Notes under the pieces: model-generated
What the model saw: only the letters and a program-made list of their open reading frames with translations
Databases searched by the model: none
Told to the model about the DNA's origin: nothing
Shown: positions 27,286 to 35,406 of the stretch, in pieces
Layout of the letters: the number at the start of each line of letters is the position of its first letter
Position numbering within the stretch: position 1 is the first letter of the stretch
Translations under genes and position numbers: made by a program
From: Sphingomonas oligophenolica
GTDB lineage: Bacteria; Pseudomonadota; Alphaproteobacteria; Sphingomonadales; Sphingomonadaceae
DNA length: 64,000 nt
Direction of reading: 5' to 3'
Assembly (NCBI RefSeq): GCF_006438955.1
Contig: NZ_RCZK01000002.1
Location: forward strand, 248,001 to 312,000

Positions 27286-29658
27286 TCACCGTCGCGGCAA
27301 TTCGACCGTCACCAGCGTCCCCGCGCCCGGTTCGGACAGCAGCTCGATCGTCCCGCCATGCGCCTCGACGAATTGCTTCGCGAGCGGCAGCCCCAGCCCC
27401 AGCGCTCGCTCGCCGGTCGGTTGCATCCCCGGTTCGGCGAAGCGATCGAACGCGGTCGCAACGCTCGCCGCGTCCATGCCCGGGCCATCGTCGCTGACCA
27501 CGATCCGCGCGAGATTCGCGCTCCCGTCGGTGTGGAGCAGGATGCGCCCGCCTTCGGGGGTCGCCGCCACCGCGTGACGCAGCAGATGCTCGATCGTTTC
27601 CTGCAACCGCTTCGTGTCGCCACTCACCCGCCCGGTCGACCGTGCGAGTTCGATCGCGAAATCGAGCTTGCGCCGCCGCGCCGCGGGCTGGACGGTCTCC
27701 GCCGCTGCGCGCGCGACCGCGGCCAGATCGACATTCTCGCGGACCAGTTCGGCATCGGCGCCATCGCCGCGGGTCAGGTCGAGCACGTCGTCGACCAGCA
27801 GCCCCAATCGCTCGACCGATTCGAGGATCGCCTCGACATAGGTGTCGGCATCCTTGGGAAGCTTGCCCGCATAGCCGCCATGGAGCATCTCGGCGAACCC
27901 GCTGATCGAGGTCAACGGCGTGCGCAATTCGTAGCTCATGTTGGCGACGAACTGGGTTTTGACCTTGTCCGCGGTCTCCAGCGCGTCGGCGCGGTCGCGC
28001 AGCGCCTGTTCGACCCGGCGGTTGTCGGTGATGTCGAGCATCGTGAACAGCGCGTTGCCGTCGGGCAGCGGCACCGCGGCGAATTCGAAATGCCGCCCGT
28101 CGGCGAACGCGACCCGCCCGCCGCGCTGCTGGCGGTCGAGCGTCGCCGACCGGACCAGTTCGGGGATCAGCGCCGCGCGCGTCGGGGTCGCCAGCTTGGG
28201 CGCGGCGGCCTCCGCAAAGGTCTCGACCCGCGGATGCGCGGCAAGGAATTCCTCCTCGAATCCCCACACCGCGCGCATCCGGTTGTTCCACAGCTGCAGC
28301 TTGCCGTCGGTCGCGAACACCGCGAGCGCCTCGAACAGATTGTCGAACGTCGCGGTCCGCACCCGGAGCAGCGTGTCACGCGCGCTGGCGAGTTGTACTT
28401 CCTCGGTCCGGTCCTCGAAGATCAGCAGCAGGCCGCCATCGGGCAACGGCTGCGCGACGACGCGCAGATGCGTGCCGCCGGTCAGGTGCCAATTCTCTTC
28501 GATGGCCCAGTTCTTCTCATCGGAGGCGTCCCCGGGCAGGAACCAGTCGCGCCGTTCGGCCTTCCAGCCCGGAAAATCCCGCACCTCGGGCAGCCGGTTC
28601 GCCTCGCGCATCCGCTCCAGCACGCGATCGAATTCGGGGCGGTCGGACAGCCATTCGCTGCGCATCGCGAACATCCGCCGAAACGGCTGGTTGCAGAACA
28701 CCAGGCTGCGGTCGGCGCCGAATTGCGCCACCCCCGCCGACAGCCGGTCGAGCATCGCGCGTTGCGCGTCGGCAAAGCGTTTGGCGCCCGCGCGCGACTG
28801 TTCGAGATCCTCGACATCGACCGCGAACCCCGCGACCCCGCCGGTCGCCAGCGGCACATCGTGGACATCGAGCGATCGGCGTTCGCCGTCGATCGTCGCG
28901 GGGAGGATGCGGCGTTGCGGATGCTTGGCGTCGCGCGCCGCGACCGCCCCGGCGAGCGGCCCGCCGCTCCCCGATCCCTCGATCAACTCGACGCCGCGCG
29001 CGACGACATCGGCGGCATCGCGGCCCTCGACCGCGGCGACATAGGCCGAATTGACCATCGCCAGCTTCAGGTCGCTGCCGCGATACCACATCGGCAGCGG
29101 CGCCGCCTCGATCAGCGCGGTGAGCGATTCATAGGCGCCCGCGAGCCGGTTCTTGTCGCGCGCCAGCCGTGCGATCTCGGCCTCGCTTTCGGTGGCATCG
29201 AACGCCCAGACCAGCACCGCGCCGGTCGCGCCGAGATCACCGGGCGCGCGGTGACCGCGCAGCGTGATCGCGCGGTCCGATCCGATCGGCCGCAGCGCCC
29301 GCCGAAAGCTTCGCCCCGATCGCTGCGCCGCGACGATGTCCGCCGCCAGCGCTGCGGCGTCGGCCGCGGTGATCCCGCGATCGTCGGCCGACAGGTCGGC
29401 GAGGAACCGTGGCGGGGTCGCCAGCCCCAGCCAGTCCGCCATCCGGGTCGGCATTTCCACCCCGCCATCGGCGCGGACCAGCATCGCCAGCGCGGGCGCG
29501 GACTGGCGGATCTGCTCGGCCTCCGCCGCCGCCTCGACCAGCCGCGCCGCGTCGCCGCGCGCGCGCAGCCCGACATACAGCGCCCATCCCGCTGCCGACA
29601 CCAACGCGAACAGCATCGCGCCCAGCAGGACTGTCATCCCGTTGCCAAGCTCGATCAT
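27286..29658 (-). CDS. divL: DivL-like PAS-domain histidine-kinase-fold protein with tyrosine H-box
   Basis: In Caulobacter, DivL is a polarity and cell-cycle regulator that controls the CckA kinase through its PAS region. This 790-residue protein has an N-terminal membrane helix (MTVLLGAMLFALVSAAGWALYVGL), several PAS-like segments (about residues 65-540, for example AIEENWHLTGGTHLRVVAQPL and DGRHFEFAAVPLPDGNALFTMLDIT), a dimerisation helix, and an ATPase domain with VVSDDGPGMD and GLGLPLAKQFVEAHGG. The H-box reads MSYELRTPLTSISGF: the phospho-acceptor His is Tyr576 (codon TAC, 27931-27933), the DivL hallmark. The N-box asparagine is also changed (HLLRHAVAATPEGG). Location next to tsaE matches Caulobacter. 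Confidence 0.92.
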   Translation of the reverse strand: MIELGNGMTVLLGAMLFALVSAAGWALYVGLRARGDAARLVEAAAEAEQIRQSAPALAMLVRADGGVEMPTRMADWLGLATPPRFLADLSADDRGITAADAAALAADIVAAQRSGRSFRRALRPIGSDRAITLRGHRAPGDLGATGAVLVWAFDATESEAEIARLARDKNRLAGAYESLTALIEAAPLPMWYRGSDLKLAMVNSAYVAAVEGRDAADVVARGVELIEGSGSGGPLAGAVAARDAKHPQRRILPATIDGERRSLDVHDVPLATGGVAGFAVDVEDLEQSRAGAKRFADAQRAMLDRLSAGVAQFGADRSLVFCNQPFRRMFAMRSEWLSDRPEFDRVLERMREANRLPEVRDFPGWKAERRDWFLPGDASDEKNWAIEENWHLTGGTHLRVVAQPLPDGGLLLIFEDRTEEVQLASARDTLLRVRTATFDNLFEALAVFATDGKLQLWNNRMRAVWGFEEEFLAAHPRVETFAEAAAPKLATPTRAALIPELVRSATLDRQQRGGRVAFADGRHFEFAAVPLPDGNALFTMLDITDNRRVEQALRDRADALETADKVKTQFVANMSYELRTPLTSISGFAEMLHGGYAGKLPKDADTYVEAILESVERLGLLVDDVLDLTRGDGADAELVRENVDLAAVARAAAETVQPAARRRKLDFAIELARSTGRVSGDTKRLQETIEHLLRHAVAATPEGGRILLHTDGSANLARIVVSDDGPGMDAASVATAFDRFAEPGMQPTGERALGLGLPLAKQFVEAHGGTIELLSEPGAGTLVTVELPRR

Positions 29659-29736
29659 CGTGGATTCGTGGCCATGCTGCCCCTCATGCCCCGTCGTGTA
29701 GGCAAGGCGGCGGATGCAGGGAAGCGGTCAGCCATG

Positions 29737-29772
29737 AAAAAAGGGCCCGGCGCTATGCCGAGCCCTCTTTTG
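29737..29772 (-). terminator. Terminator for ahcY
   Basis: In minus-strand sense GGGCTCGGC pairs with GCCGGGCCC (one G-U wobble) around five bases and is followed by six U. In plus sense the same position is a C-A mismatch. It lies about 90 bases past the ahcY stop because a palindromic repeat is interposed. Confidence 0.85.
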
Positions 29773-29778
29773 TCTGTT

Positions 29779-29848
29779 CCCCCGCGAAGGCGGGGGTCCA
29801 GGAGCCGCAACCGCAGCGTTTATGACTCTGGGGCCCCGCCTTCGCGAG
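29779..29848. repeat. Palindromic repeat between ahcY and its terminator
   Basis: The arm CCCCCGCGAAGGCGGGGG (29779-29796) is partly self-complementary and its core CGCGAAGGCGGGG is inverted at 29834-29846, with about 38 bases between. It shares its core with the repeat inside pyrD. Confidence 0.8.
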
Positions 29849-29861
29849 CGAACCGCGCCGA

Positions 29862-31280
29862 TCAGTAGCGATAATGATCGGGCTTGAACGGCCCTTCGAC
29901 CGGCACGCCGATGTAGCCCGCCTGCTTCGCGGTGAGTTGCGACAGCTTCACGCCGAGCTTGTCGAGGTGCAGCGCCGCGACTTTCTCGTCGAGATGCTTG
30001 GGCAGGACGTACACTTCGTTCTTATAGTTCTCGCCCTTGGTCCACAGCTCGATCTGCGCGAGCGTCTGGTTGGTGAATGATGCCGACATCACGAAGCTGG
30101 GATGCCCCGTTGCGCAGCCGAGGTTCACGAGGCGGCCCTTGGCGAGGATGATGATCTGCTTGCCGTCGGGGAACTTCACCAGGTCGGTACCCGGCTTCAC
30201 TTCGTCCCACTCGTAATTCGACAGCGCCGCGATCTGGATCTCGCTATCGAAGTGGCCGATGTTGCACACGATCGCCATCGGCTTCATCGCCTTCATGTGA
30301 TCGGCGGTGATGACGTCGGCATTGCCGGTCGCGGTGCAGAAGATGTCGGCGCGCTCGACCGCCTCTTCCATGGTCACGACCTCGAAGCCCTCCATCGCCG
30401 CCTGCAGCGCGCAGATCGGATCGACTTCGGTCACCATCACGCGCGCGCCGCCGTTGCGGAGCGACTGCGCCGAACCCTTGCCGACGTCGCCGAAGCCCGC
30501 GACGCAGGCGACCTTGCCCGCGAGCATGACATCGGTCGCGCGACGGATCGCGTCGACCAGCGATTCCTTGCAGCCGTAGAGGTTGTCGAACTTCGACTTG
30601 GTGACGCTGTCGTTGACGTTGATCGCGGGGAATGGCAGCTCGCCCTTCTTGGCGATCTCGTACAAGCGATGCACACCCGTCGTGGTTTCTTCCGACACGC
30701 CCTTGAGGTTCTTGACCGTCTCGGTCAGGTAGCCCGGCTTCTTCGCGACGAACGCCTTGAGCGCGCGCTGCATCTCGACTTCTTCCTCATTCTCGGGCTC
30801 GGGCATCGTGTGCCCCGCCTCGAGCTTCGCGCCCCACAGCGCGAACATCGTCGCGTCGCCACCATCGTCGAGAATGATGTTGGCGGTCTGGCCGTCAATG
30901 TCCCCATCCCACGAGAAGATATCGCCGACATAGTTCCAGTAATCGGCCAGGCTCTCGCCCTTCACCGCGAACACCGGAACGCCGGTCGCGGCGATCGCGG
31001 CGGCGGCGTGGTCCTGCGTCGAGAAGATGTTGCAGGTGGCCCAGCGCACGTCGGCACCGAGCGCGGTCAGCGTCTCGATCAGCACCGCGGTCTGGATCGT
31101 CATGTGAAGCGAGCCCGTGATCCGCGCGCCGTTCAGCGGCTTCGACGCGCCGAATTCGTCGCGCAGCGCCATCAGGCCGGGCATTTCGGTTTCGGCGATC
31201 TCGATTTCCTTGCGGCCGAAGGCGGCAAGCGAAATATCCTTGATGACATAATCAATAGGGCGGTCGAGCACGGTGGCCAC
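29862..31280 (-). CDS. ahcY: S-adenosyl-L-homocysteine hydrolase
   Basis: Splits S-adenosylhomocysteine to homocysteine and adenosine with bound NAD, recycling the product of methyltransferases. The start is a GTG at 31280 preceded by GGAGA at good spacing, giving [35 protein letters not shown] and 472 residues, the usual length. Visible motifs are the substrate region [17 protein letters not shown], the NAD-binding [27 protein letters not shown], and the C-terminal KPDHYRY. It is encoded alone with its own promoter region, which carries a 20-base palindrome, and its own terminator. Confidence 0.97.
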   Translation of the reverse strand: MATVLDRPIDYVIKDISLAAFGRKEIEIAETEMPGLMALRDEFGASKPLNGARITGSLHMTIQTAVLIETLTALGADVRWATCNIFSTQDHAAAAIAATGVPVFAVKGESLADYWNYVGDIFSWDGDIDGQTANIILDDGGDATMFALWGAKLEAGHTMPEPENEEEVEMQRALKAFVAKKPGYLTETVKNLKGVSEETTTGVHRLYEIAKKGELPFPAINVNDSVTKSKFDNLYGCKESLVDAIRRATDVMLAGKVACVAGFGDVGKGSAQSLRNGGARVMVTEVDPICALQAAMEGFEVVTMEEAVERADIFCTATGNADVITADHMKAMKPMAIVCNIGHFDSEIQIAALSNYEWDEVKPGTDLVKFPDGKQIIILAKGRLVNLGCATGHPSFVMSASFTNQTLAQIELWTKGENYKNEVYVLPKHLDEKVAALHLDKLGVKLSQLTAKQAGYIGVPVEGPFKPDHYRY

Positions 31281-31371
31281 GGGGAATTCTCCAGGTCGAT
31301 GGGGCCGACCAAGGCGCGGGTGCACCGATCGACATGCGCCGCCACATAGAGCGTCGTACGCTCCAGATCAA

Positions 31372-31391
31372 ATATAAAGATATCTTTATAT
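31372..31391. promoter_or_regulatory. Perfect 20-base palindrome upstream of ahcY, SahR-type operator candidate
   Basis: ATATAAAGATATCTTTATAT is a perfect palindrome 92 bases upstream of the ahcY GTG, in otherwise GC-rich DNA, between the algH stop and ahcY. An AAGATATCTT-centred AT-rich palindrome ahead of ahcY is what I recall for the ArsR-family regulator SahR, which releases DNA on binding S-adenosylhomocysteine. The regulator gene is not in this window, so the assignment is inference. Confidence 0.7.
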
Positions 31392-31396
31392 GACGG

Positions 31397-31957
31397 TCAG
31401 GCGTTCCCCGCACCCGCGACCAACAGTTGGGGATCGACCCCCGCGCCCGTCATCGCCGCCGCCCAGCGCGATGCGGCGTCGGTGTCGTAGAGCAGCACGT
31501 CGTCGCCGACGACGTTGAGCCATCCCGGCGTGGCGAGTTCCGCGTCGAGTTGCCCCTGGTCCCACCCGGCATAGCCCAGCGCCACCACCCAGCGCGTCGG
31601 CCCGGCGCCTTTTGCGATCGCGCGCAGCACGTCGACGGTGCCCGACAGCGCCCAGCGTCCCGCGACCGCGATGCTGTCCTGCCCACCCCAGTCCGCGGAA
31701 TGGACGACGAACCCCCGGCGCGGTTCGACCGGCCCGCCGAAATGGATCGGCGCGTTCGGCGCGGCGCCGTGCGCGATCTCCAGCTGATCGAGCAGGTCAT
31801 GCAGCCCCAGCCCTGCGATCACCGCACCCAGCCCGATCCCGACCGCGCCATCGGCGTCGTGCGAACACATCGCGATCACCGCGCGGTCGAACCGCGGGTC
31901 ACTCATCCCGGGCATCGCGAGCAGGAATTGCCCGGTCAAATAATGAGGATCGTCCAT
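31397..31957 (-). CDS. YqgE/AlgH family protein
   Basis: A 186-residue member of the UPF0301 (YqgE/AlgH) family, with YLTGQFLLAMPGMSDPRFDRAVIAMCSHDADGAVGIGLG at the start and GYAGWDQGQLDAELATPGWL in the second half, both typical. The biochemical role is unknown; AlgH was named for an effect on alginate gene expression in Pseudomonas. ATG at 31957 is preferred to one four codons upstream on homologue length only. Confidence 0.9.
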   Translation of the reverse strand: MDDPHYLTGQFLLAMPGMSDPRFDRAVIAMCSHDADGAVGIGLGAVIAGLGLHDLLDQLEIAHGAAPNAPIHFGGPVEPRRGFVVHSADWGGQDSIAVAGRWALSGTVDVLRAIAKGAGPTRWVVALGYAGWDQGQLDAELATPGWLNVVGDDVLLYDTDAASRWAAAMTGAGVDPQLLVAGAGNA

Positions 31958-32066
31958 GGCTTGCAGCATAACCGCCGCCGCGGTGTGCGGCCATGGTTGA
32001 AATCACCCCCCCGGTGGCCGACCTATCGCGGGAACGCCGCACCTCCGCGGCCCAGGAGACATCACG

Positions 32067-32546
32067 ATGACGATCAACGTTGGCGACAAACTTCCTTCGG
32101 CGACCCTGGCGAAAGTGACCGCCGATGGTCCCGACAATGTCAGCACCGACGATTTCTTCGCGGGCCGCACCGTCGCGCTGTTTGCGGTGCCCGGCGCCTT
32201 CACGCCGACCTGCTCGGCCAAGCATTTGCCCGGCTATATCGACAAGAACGATGCGCTGAAGGCCAAGGGCATCGACGAGATCGCGTGCGTGTCGGTCAAC
32301 GACGCCTTCGTCATGGGTGCCTGGGCCAAGGCGAACGACGCCGCCAACGTCACGATGCTCGCCGACGGCAACGGCGATTTCGCGAAAGCGGTCGGCTTGA
32401 CGATGGACGGCAGCAAGTTCGGCATGGGCCAGCGCAGCCAGCGCTATTCGATGCTGGTCGAGGACGGCGTCGTGAAGCAGCTCAACGTCGAGGCCCCCGG
32501 CGAATTCAAGGTCTCGAGCGCGGAGCATCTGCTCGGCGAGATGTGA
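32067..32546 (+). CDS. Peroxiredoxin (Prx5 / glutaredoxin-type)
   Basis: Reduces hydrogen peroxide and organic hydroperoxides. The 159-residue protein has the active site VPGAFTPTCSAKHLPGY with the peroxidatic cysteine in PTCS, and the conserved Arg region GMGQRSQRYSMLVEDGVV. Only one cysteine besides the catalytic one is seen (EIACVSVND), as in Prx5-type enzymes that use glutathione/glutaredoxin. ATG 32067 has GGAG nearby. A 9-base-pair hairpin follows the stop. Confidence 0.93.
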   Translation: MTINVGDKLPSATLAKVTADGPDNVSTDDFFAGRTVALFAVPGAFTPTCSAKHLPGYIDKNDALKAKGIDEIACVSVNDAFVMGAWAKANDAANVTMLADGNGDFAKAVGLTMDGSKFGMGQRSQRYSMLVEDGVVKQLNVEAPGEFKVSSAEHLLGEM

Positions 32547-32552
32547 TCGGTG

Positions 32553-32578
32553 CGGGAGGGGCGATCTTACCCCTCCCG
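32553..32578 (+). terminator. Hairpin after the peroxiredoxin gene
   Basis: CGGGAGGGG (32553-32561) pairs perfectly with CCCCTCCCG (32570-32578) across eight bases, directly after the stop. It lacks a U-tract and its 3' arm runs into a dispersed repeat. Confidence 0.6.
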
Positions 32579-32683
32579 TTCGTCCTGAGCCTGTCGAAGG
32601 ACAGGTTCCCACAATCAGCGCCCACAATCAGCGCTCATGGCCAGCGCCCATGACATGTGCTGCGACAAGCTCAGCACGAACGG
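32578..32683. repeat. Inverted copies of a sphingomonad dispersed repeat plus a 13-base tandem repeat
   Basis: GTTCGTCCTGAGCCTGTCGA (from 32578) and its near-inverted copy GCGACAAGCTCAGCACGAAC (ending near 32682) bracket about 55 bases. Between them CCCACAATCAGCG occurs twice in tandem (32608-32620, 32621-32633). The GTTCGTxCTGAGCxTGTCGAAG motif is a widespread intergenic repeat in this group (from memory). Confidence 0.8.
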
Positions 32684-32763
32684 ACGCTGCGTCCGACGTA
32701 GTCAAAGCAAGGCCCGGCATAGCCCGTCTTGCCACCGTCACCCTCGCCGCGTAACGATCCCGG

Positions 32764-34200
32764 ATGACAACCGCATCCGTTATCGTCGACGAACTCGACC
32801 GGCTCTACACCGCGTCGGTCGATCGCTTGCAGGCCGCGCTGACCGCCTATCTCACCGACGGCACCCGCCCCGACCCCGCGATGCGCACCGACGGATCGTT
32901 CGCCTATCCCGAAATCCACCTGAGCTATCGCGGCGGCGACGATCGTCCCACCCCGCGGCGCTCGTTCGGTCGGCTCGTTACCCCCGGCAATTACCGGATC
33001 AGCGTTACCAAGCCCGCATTGTTCGCCGGCTATCTCACCGAACAGCTGACGCTGCTGATCGAGGATTACGACGTCACCGTCGAGGCGCGCCCGGGCCGCC
33101 AGGAAATCCCCTTCCCCTATGTGCTCGATCCCGGTCACGCGATGAGCCTCGACCAGGTTTCCGCCTCCGAACTCGCGCGCTGGTTTCCCGCCACCGAACT
33201 GGCGCATATCGGCGACGAGATCGCCGACGGGCTGTGGATCAGCAACGAGGATGCCCGCCCGCTCGCGCTGTTCGATGGCCTGCGGACCGATTTCAGCCTC
33301 GCGCGGCTGCGCCATTACATGGGCACGCCGTCAGAGCACACCCAGCGCTTCGTGCTGTTCACCAACTATCACCGCTACGTCGACGAATTCGTCCGCTGGG
33401 GCGCCGCGCAACTCGGCAACGACAGCCGGTTCACCGGCTTGTCGGGCGCGGGCAACATCGTCATCGATTCGCCCGAGGACATCGACCGGCTGGTCAGCGA
33501 CAGCGCGTGGCGGCGGCACCAGATGCCCGCCTATCACCTGATGGCGGACGATCGCTCGGGGATCACGCTGGTCAACATCGGCGTCGGCCCGTCGAACGCG
33601 AAGACGATCTGCGATCACCTCGCGGTGCTTCGCCCCGAAGCATGGCTGATGATCGGCCATTGCGGCGGCCTCCGCCCCAGCCAGCGGATCGGCGACTATG
33701 TCCTCGCTCACGCCTATCTGCGCGACGATCACGTCCTCGACGATGTCCTGCCGCCCGAAATCCCGGTCCCCGCAATCGCCGAGGTCCAGGTCGCGCTCGC
33801 GAAGGCATCGGAGATCATCTCGGGTCAATCGGGCGAGGAGCTGAAACGCCGCCTCCGCACCGGCACGATCGTCACCACCGACGATCGCAACTGGGAATTG
33901 CGCTATTCGAAATCGGCGCTGCGCTTCTCGCTCAGCCGCGCGGTCGGGATCGACATGGAATCGGCGACGATCGCGGCGCAGGGCTATCGATTCCGCGTCC
34001 CCTATGGCACGCTGCTCTGCGTCTCCGACAAACCGCTTCACGGCGAGTTGAAGCTGCCCGGCCAGGCCAATCGCTTCTACGAACGCGCGATCAGCGAACA
34101 TATGCGGATCGGGATCGAAGCCTGCGAACAGCTCCGGATGGAGGGCGAAAAGCTCCACAGCCGGAAACTGCGCGCATTCGACGAACCGCCGTTCCGCTGA
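32764..34200 (+). CDS. amn: AMP nucleosidase
   Basis: Hydrolyses AMP to adenine and ribose 5-phosphate. The 478-residue protein has the AMN N-terminal domain (IHLSYRGGDDRPTPRRSFGRLVTPGNYRISVTKPALFAGYL) and a C-terminal nucleoside-phosphorylase fold with GITLVNIGVGPSNAKTICDHLAVLRPEAWLMIGHCGGLR, GIDMESATIAAQGYRFRVPYGTLLCVSDKPLHGELKLPGQANRFY. Full length. It may buffer AMP levels or feed purine salvage; purC, purS and purQ are 17 kb away and not obviously linked. Confidence 0.95.
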   Translation: MTTASVIVDELDRLYTASVDRLQAALTAYLTDGTRPDPAMRTDGSFAYPEIHLSYRGGDDRPTPRRSFGRLVTPGNYRISVTKPALFAGYLTEQLTLLIEDYDVTVEARPGRQEIPFPYVLDPGHAMSLDQVSASELARWFPATELAHIGDEIADGLWISNEDARPLALFDGLRTDFSLARLRHYMGTPSEHTQRFVLFTNYHRYVDEFVRWGAAQLGNDSRFTGLSGAGNIVIDSPEDIDRLVSDSAWRRHQMPAYHLMADDRSGITLVNIGVGPSNAKTICDHLAVLRPEAWLMIGHCGGLRPSQRIGDYVLAHAYLRDDHVLDDVLPPEIPVPAIAEVQVALAKASEIISGQSGEELKRRLRTGTIVTTDDRNWELRYSKSALRFSLSRAVGIDMESATIAAQGYRFRVPYGTLLCVSDKPLHGELKLPGQANRFYERAISEHMRIGIEACEQLRMEGEKLHSRKLRAFDEPPFR

Positions 34201-34267
34201 TCGTATCACTAGGGAAACGATCTCCGGATCGTGCGTTACGCTATCGAACCGATTGGGAGGACCGACG

Positions 34268-34792
34268 ATGACCGACAAACCCGAGACGCCGCCTTCCTCA
34301 CCCGACAAGCCGGTCACGCCGCGTCGCCGCGCGCCGCGCCAGGCCGCCGGAACGGCTCCGGGTGCCGCCAAATCGACCGCCACGAAATCGACCGCGAAAG
34401 CCCCTGCGACTCGCTTGTCCGCCCCCGCGGCACCAGCGGCGGACGTGAAACCCAAGCGCGCCGCCAAACCCCGCTCCACCACCCGCGGCGCCGTCCGCGC
34501 CGCGCCCAAGGCACCCCCCCGGGCGACGGGCTCGCCCAAGGCTGCGTCGCAGCCGACCAAGGCGGGCAACAAATGGGGAATGGCCGCGATCGCGGGCGGC
34601 GTGGCCGCGGCGGGGGCAGCCGCGGCGGCACTGCTCGCGCTGCGCGGCAGTAGCGCGTCACCCCGCGGCGGGGCCAAGCCCGACAAGCGCACGCCGCCAT
34701 CCGACGGCGCGCATCAGGCCGACGGAACCGATTCGTCGAAGTCGTTTGCCGCCGGAATCGCGGACGAGGGCACGATTCCCGACAAGGGCTGA
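34268..34792 (+). CDS. Basic Ala/Pro/Lys-rich single-pass membrane protein, unknown function
   Basis: A 174-residue protein with no domain I recognise. Residues 1-100 are a low-complexity, positively charged tail built from Lys, Ala, Pro and Thr (KSTATKSTAKAPATR, KPKRAAKPRSTTRG), like histone H1 tails. A hydrophobic helix follows (GMAAIAGGVAAAGAAAAALLALR, about 104-126), then a short charged C-terminus with DEGTIPDKG. GGAGG seven bases upstream supports ATG 34268. The tail would face the cytoplasm by the positive-inside rule and could bind nucleic acid or another polyanion; that is inference. Confidence 0.75.
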   Translation: MTDKPETPPSSPDKPVTPRRRAPRQAAGTAPGAAKSTATKSTAKAPATRLSAPAAPAADVKPKRAAKPRSTTRGAVRAAPKAPPRATGSPKAASQPTKAGNKWGMAAIAGGVAAAGAAAAALLALRGSSASPRGGAKPDKRTPPSDGAHQADGTDSSKSFAAGIADEGTIPDKG

Positions 34793-34888
34793 TCCCTCAG
34801 GCGCAGCCCGGTTTCACTCCGTTTCAAGGGACCGCACCGAGGTCAAGCTCGCTCGGGCCGTTCTTCGCCCCGCGGCCAGCCGTGTCGA

Positions 34889-35236
34889 TCAGCGCGTGGC
34901 GATCGTTCGCCCGAGCATCGACAGCCCGCGCTGCGCGACCTGGTGCGAGGTCGCGGTCGTCCCCGCCAGCATGTCCAAATCGACCGCGGGCTCGGCCAGC
35001 ACCTCCGTATACAACGCCCGCGCCTCGGCAATCCGCCCGGTTTGCGCATAGGCTGCCGCGAGGTTGAGCGCCATCTCCGGGCGCGCCGGGTCGGCCTTGC
35101 GCTGCTGCTCGAGCCGGTCGATGACCATCGAATAATGGCCCCTGGCGAGCAATTGATAGCTCGTATGCTCCTGCGCGACCGCGGGCATGGATAGCGCCAT
35201 CACCACGCCTGCCAGCATCATTTGTGCGTACCGCAT
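34889..35236 (-). CDS. Small exported tetratricopeptide-repeat protein
   Basis: A 115-residue protein with a signal peptide (MRYAQMMLAGVVMALSMPAVAQ) and about two TPR-like helices pairs (YQLLARGHYSMVIDRLEQQRKADPARPEMALNLAAAYAQTGRIAEARALYTEVL). AGGAG at good spacing favours ATG 35236 over the upstream frame start. TPR modules usually mediate protein contacts; partner unknown. A short set of inverted repeats sits in its promoter region. Confidence 0.8.
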   Translation of the reverse strand: MRYAQMMLAGVVMALSMPAVAQEHTSYQLLARGHYSMVIDRLEQQRKADPARPEMALNLAAAYAQTGRIAEARALYTEVLAEPAVDLDMLAGTTATSHQVAQRGLSMLGRTIATR

Positions 35237-35286
35237 CACCCGTCTCCTATCGTCCCCGGCATTCGTCAGCACCAGGTTGCACTTTT

Positions 35287-35314
35287 GTGACACTGGTATG
35301 TCACTTTAGTGTCA
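35287..35314 (-). promoter_or_regulatory. Nested inverted repeats upstream of the TPR gene, possible operator
   Basis: TGACACT (35288-35294) is inverted as AGTGTCA (35308-35314), and GTGACA (35287-35292) is inverted as TGTCAC (35299-35304), giving three related TGTCACT-type half-sites within 28 bases. This kind of cluster is typical of a dimeric regulator site. No regulator gene is adjacent. Confidence 0.45.
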
Positions 35315-35356
35315 TCGATGCAAGAACCGTCTCCGATCGTCAGGCGTCAGACACGA

Positions 35357-35384
35357 AAAGGGCGGCCCCGCAGGACCGCCCTTT
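35357..35384 (-). terminator. Terminator of the TonB operon
   Basis: AAAGGGCGG (35357-35365) pairs perfectly with CCGCCCTTT (35376-35384) over a 10-base loop, 23 bases past the last exbD stop; in minus-strand sense the stem ends in UUU and continues into another U. Confidence 0.85.
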
Positions 35385-35406
35385 CGCTTGTACGTCGCTG
35401 TAACGA

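Noticed and set aside
31281..31371. SAH riboswitch in the ahcY leader
   Set aside because: A small hairpin (GAGCGTACGACGCTC) is present, but the conserved SAH riboswitch core and pseudoknot were not found.
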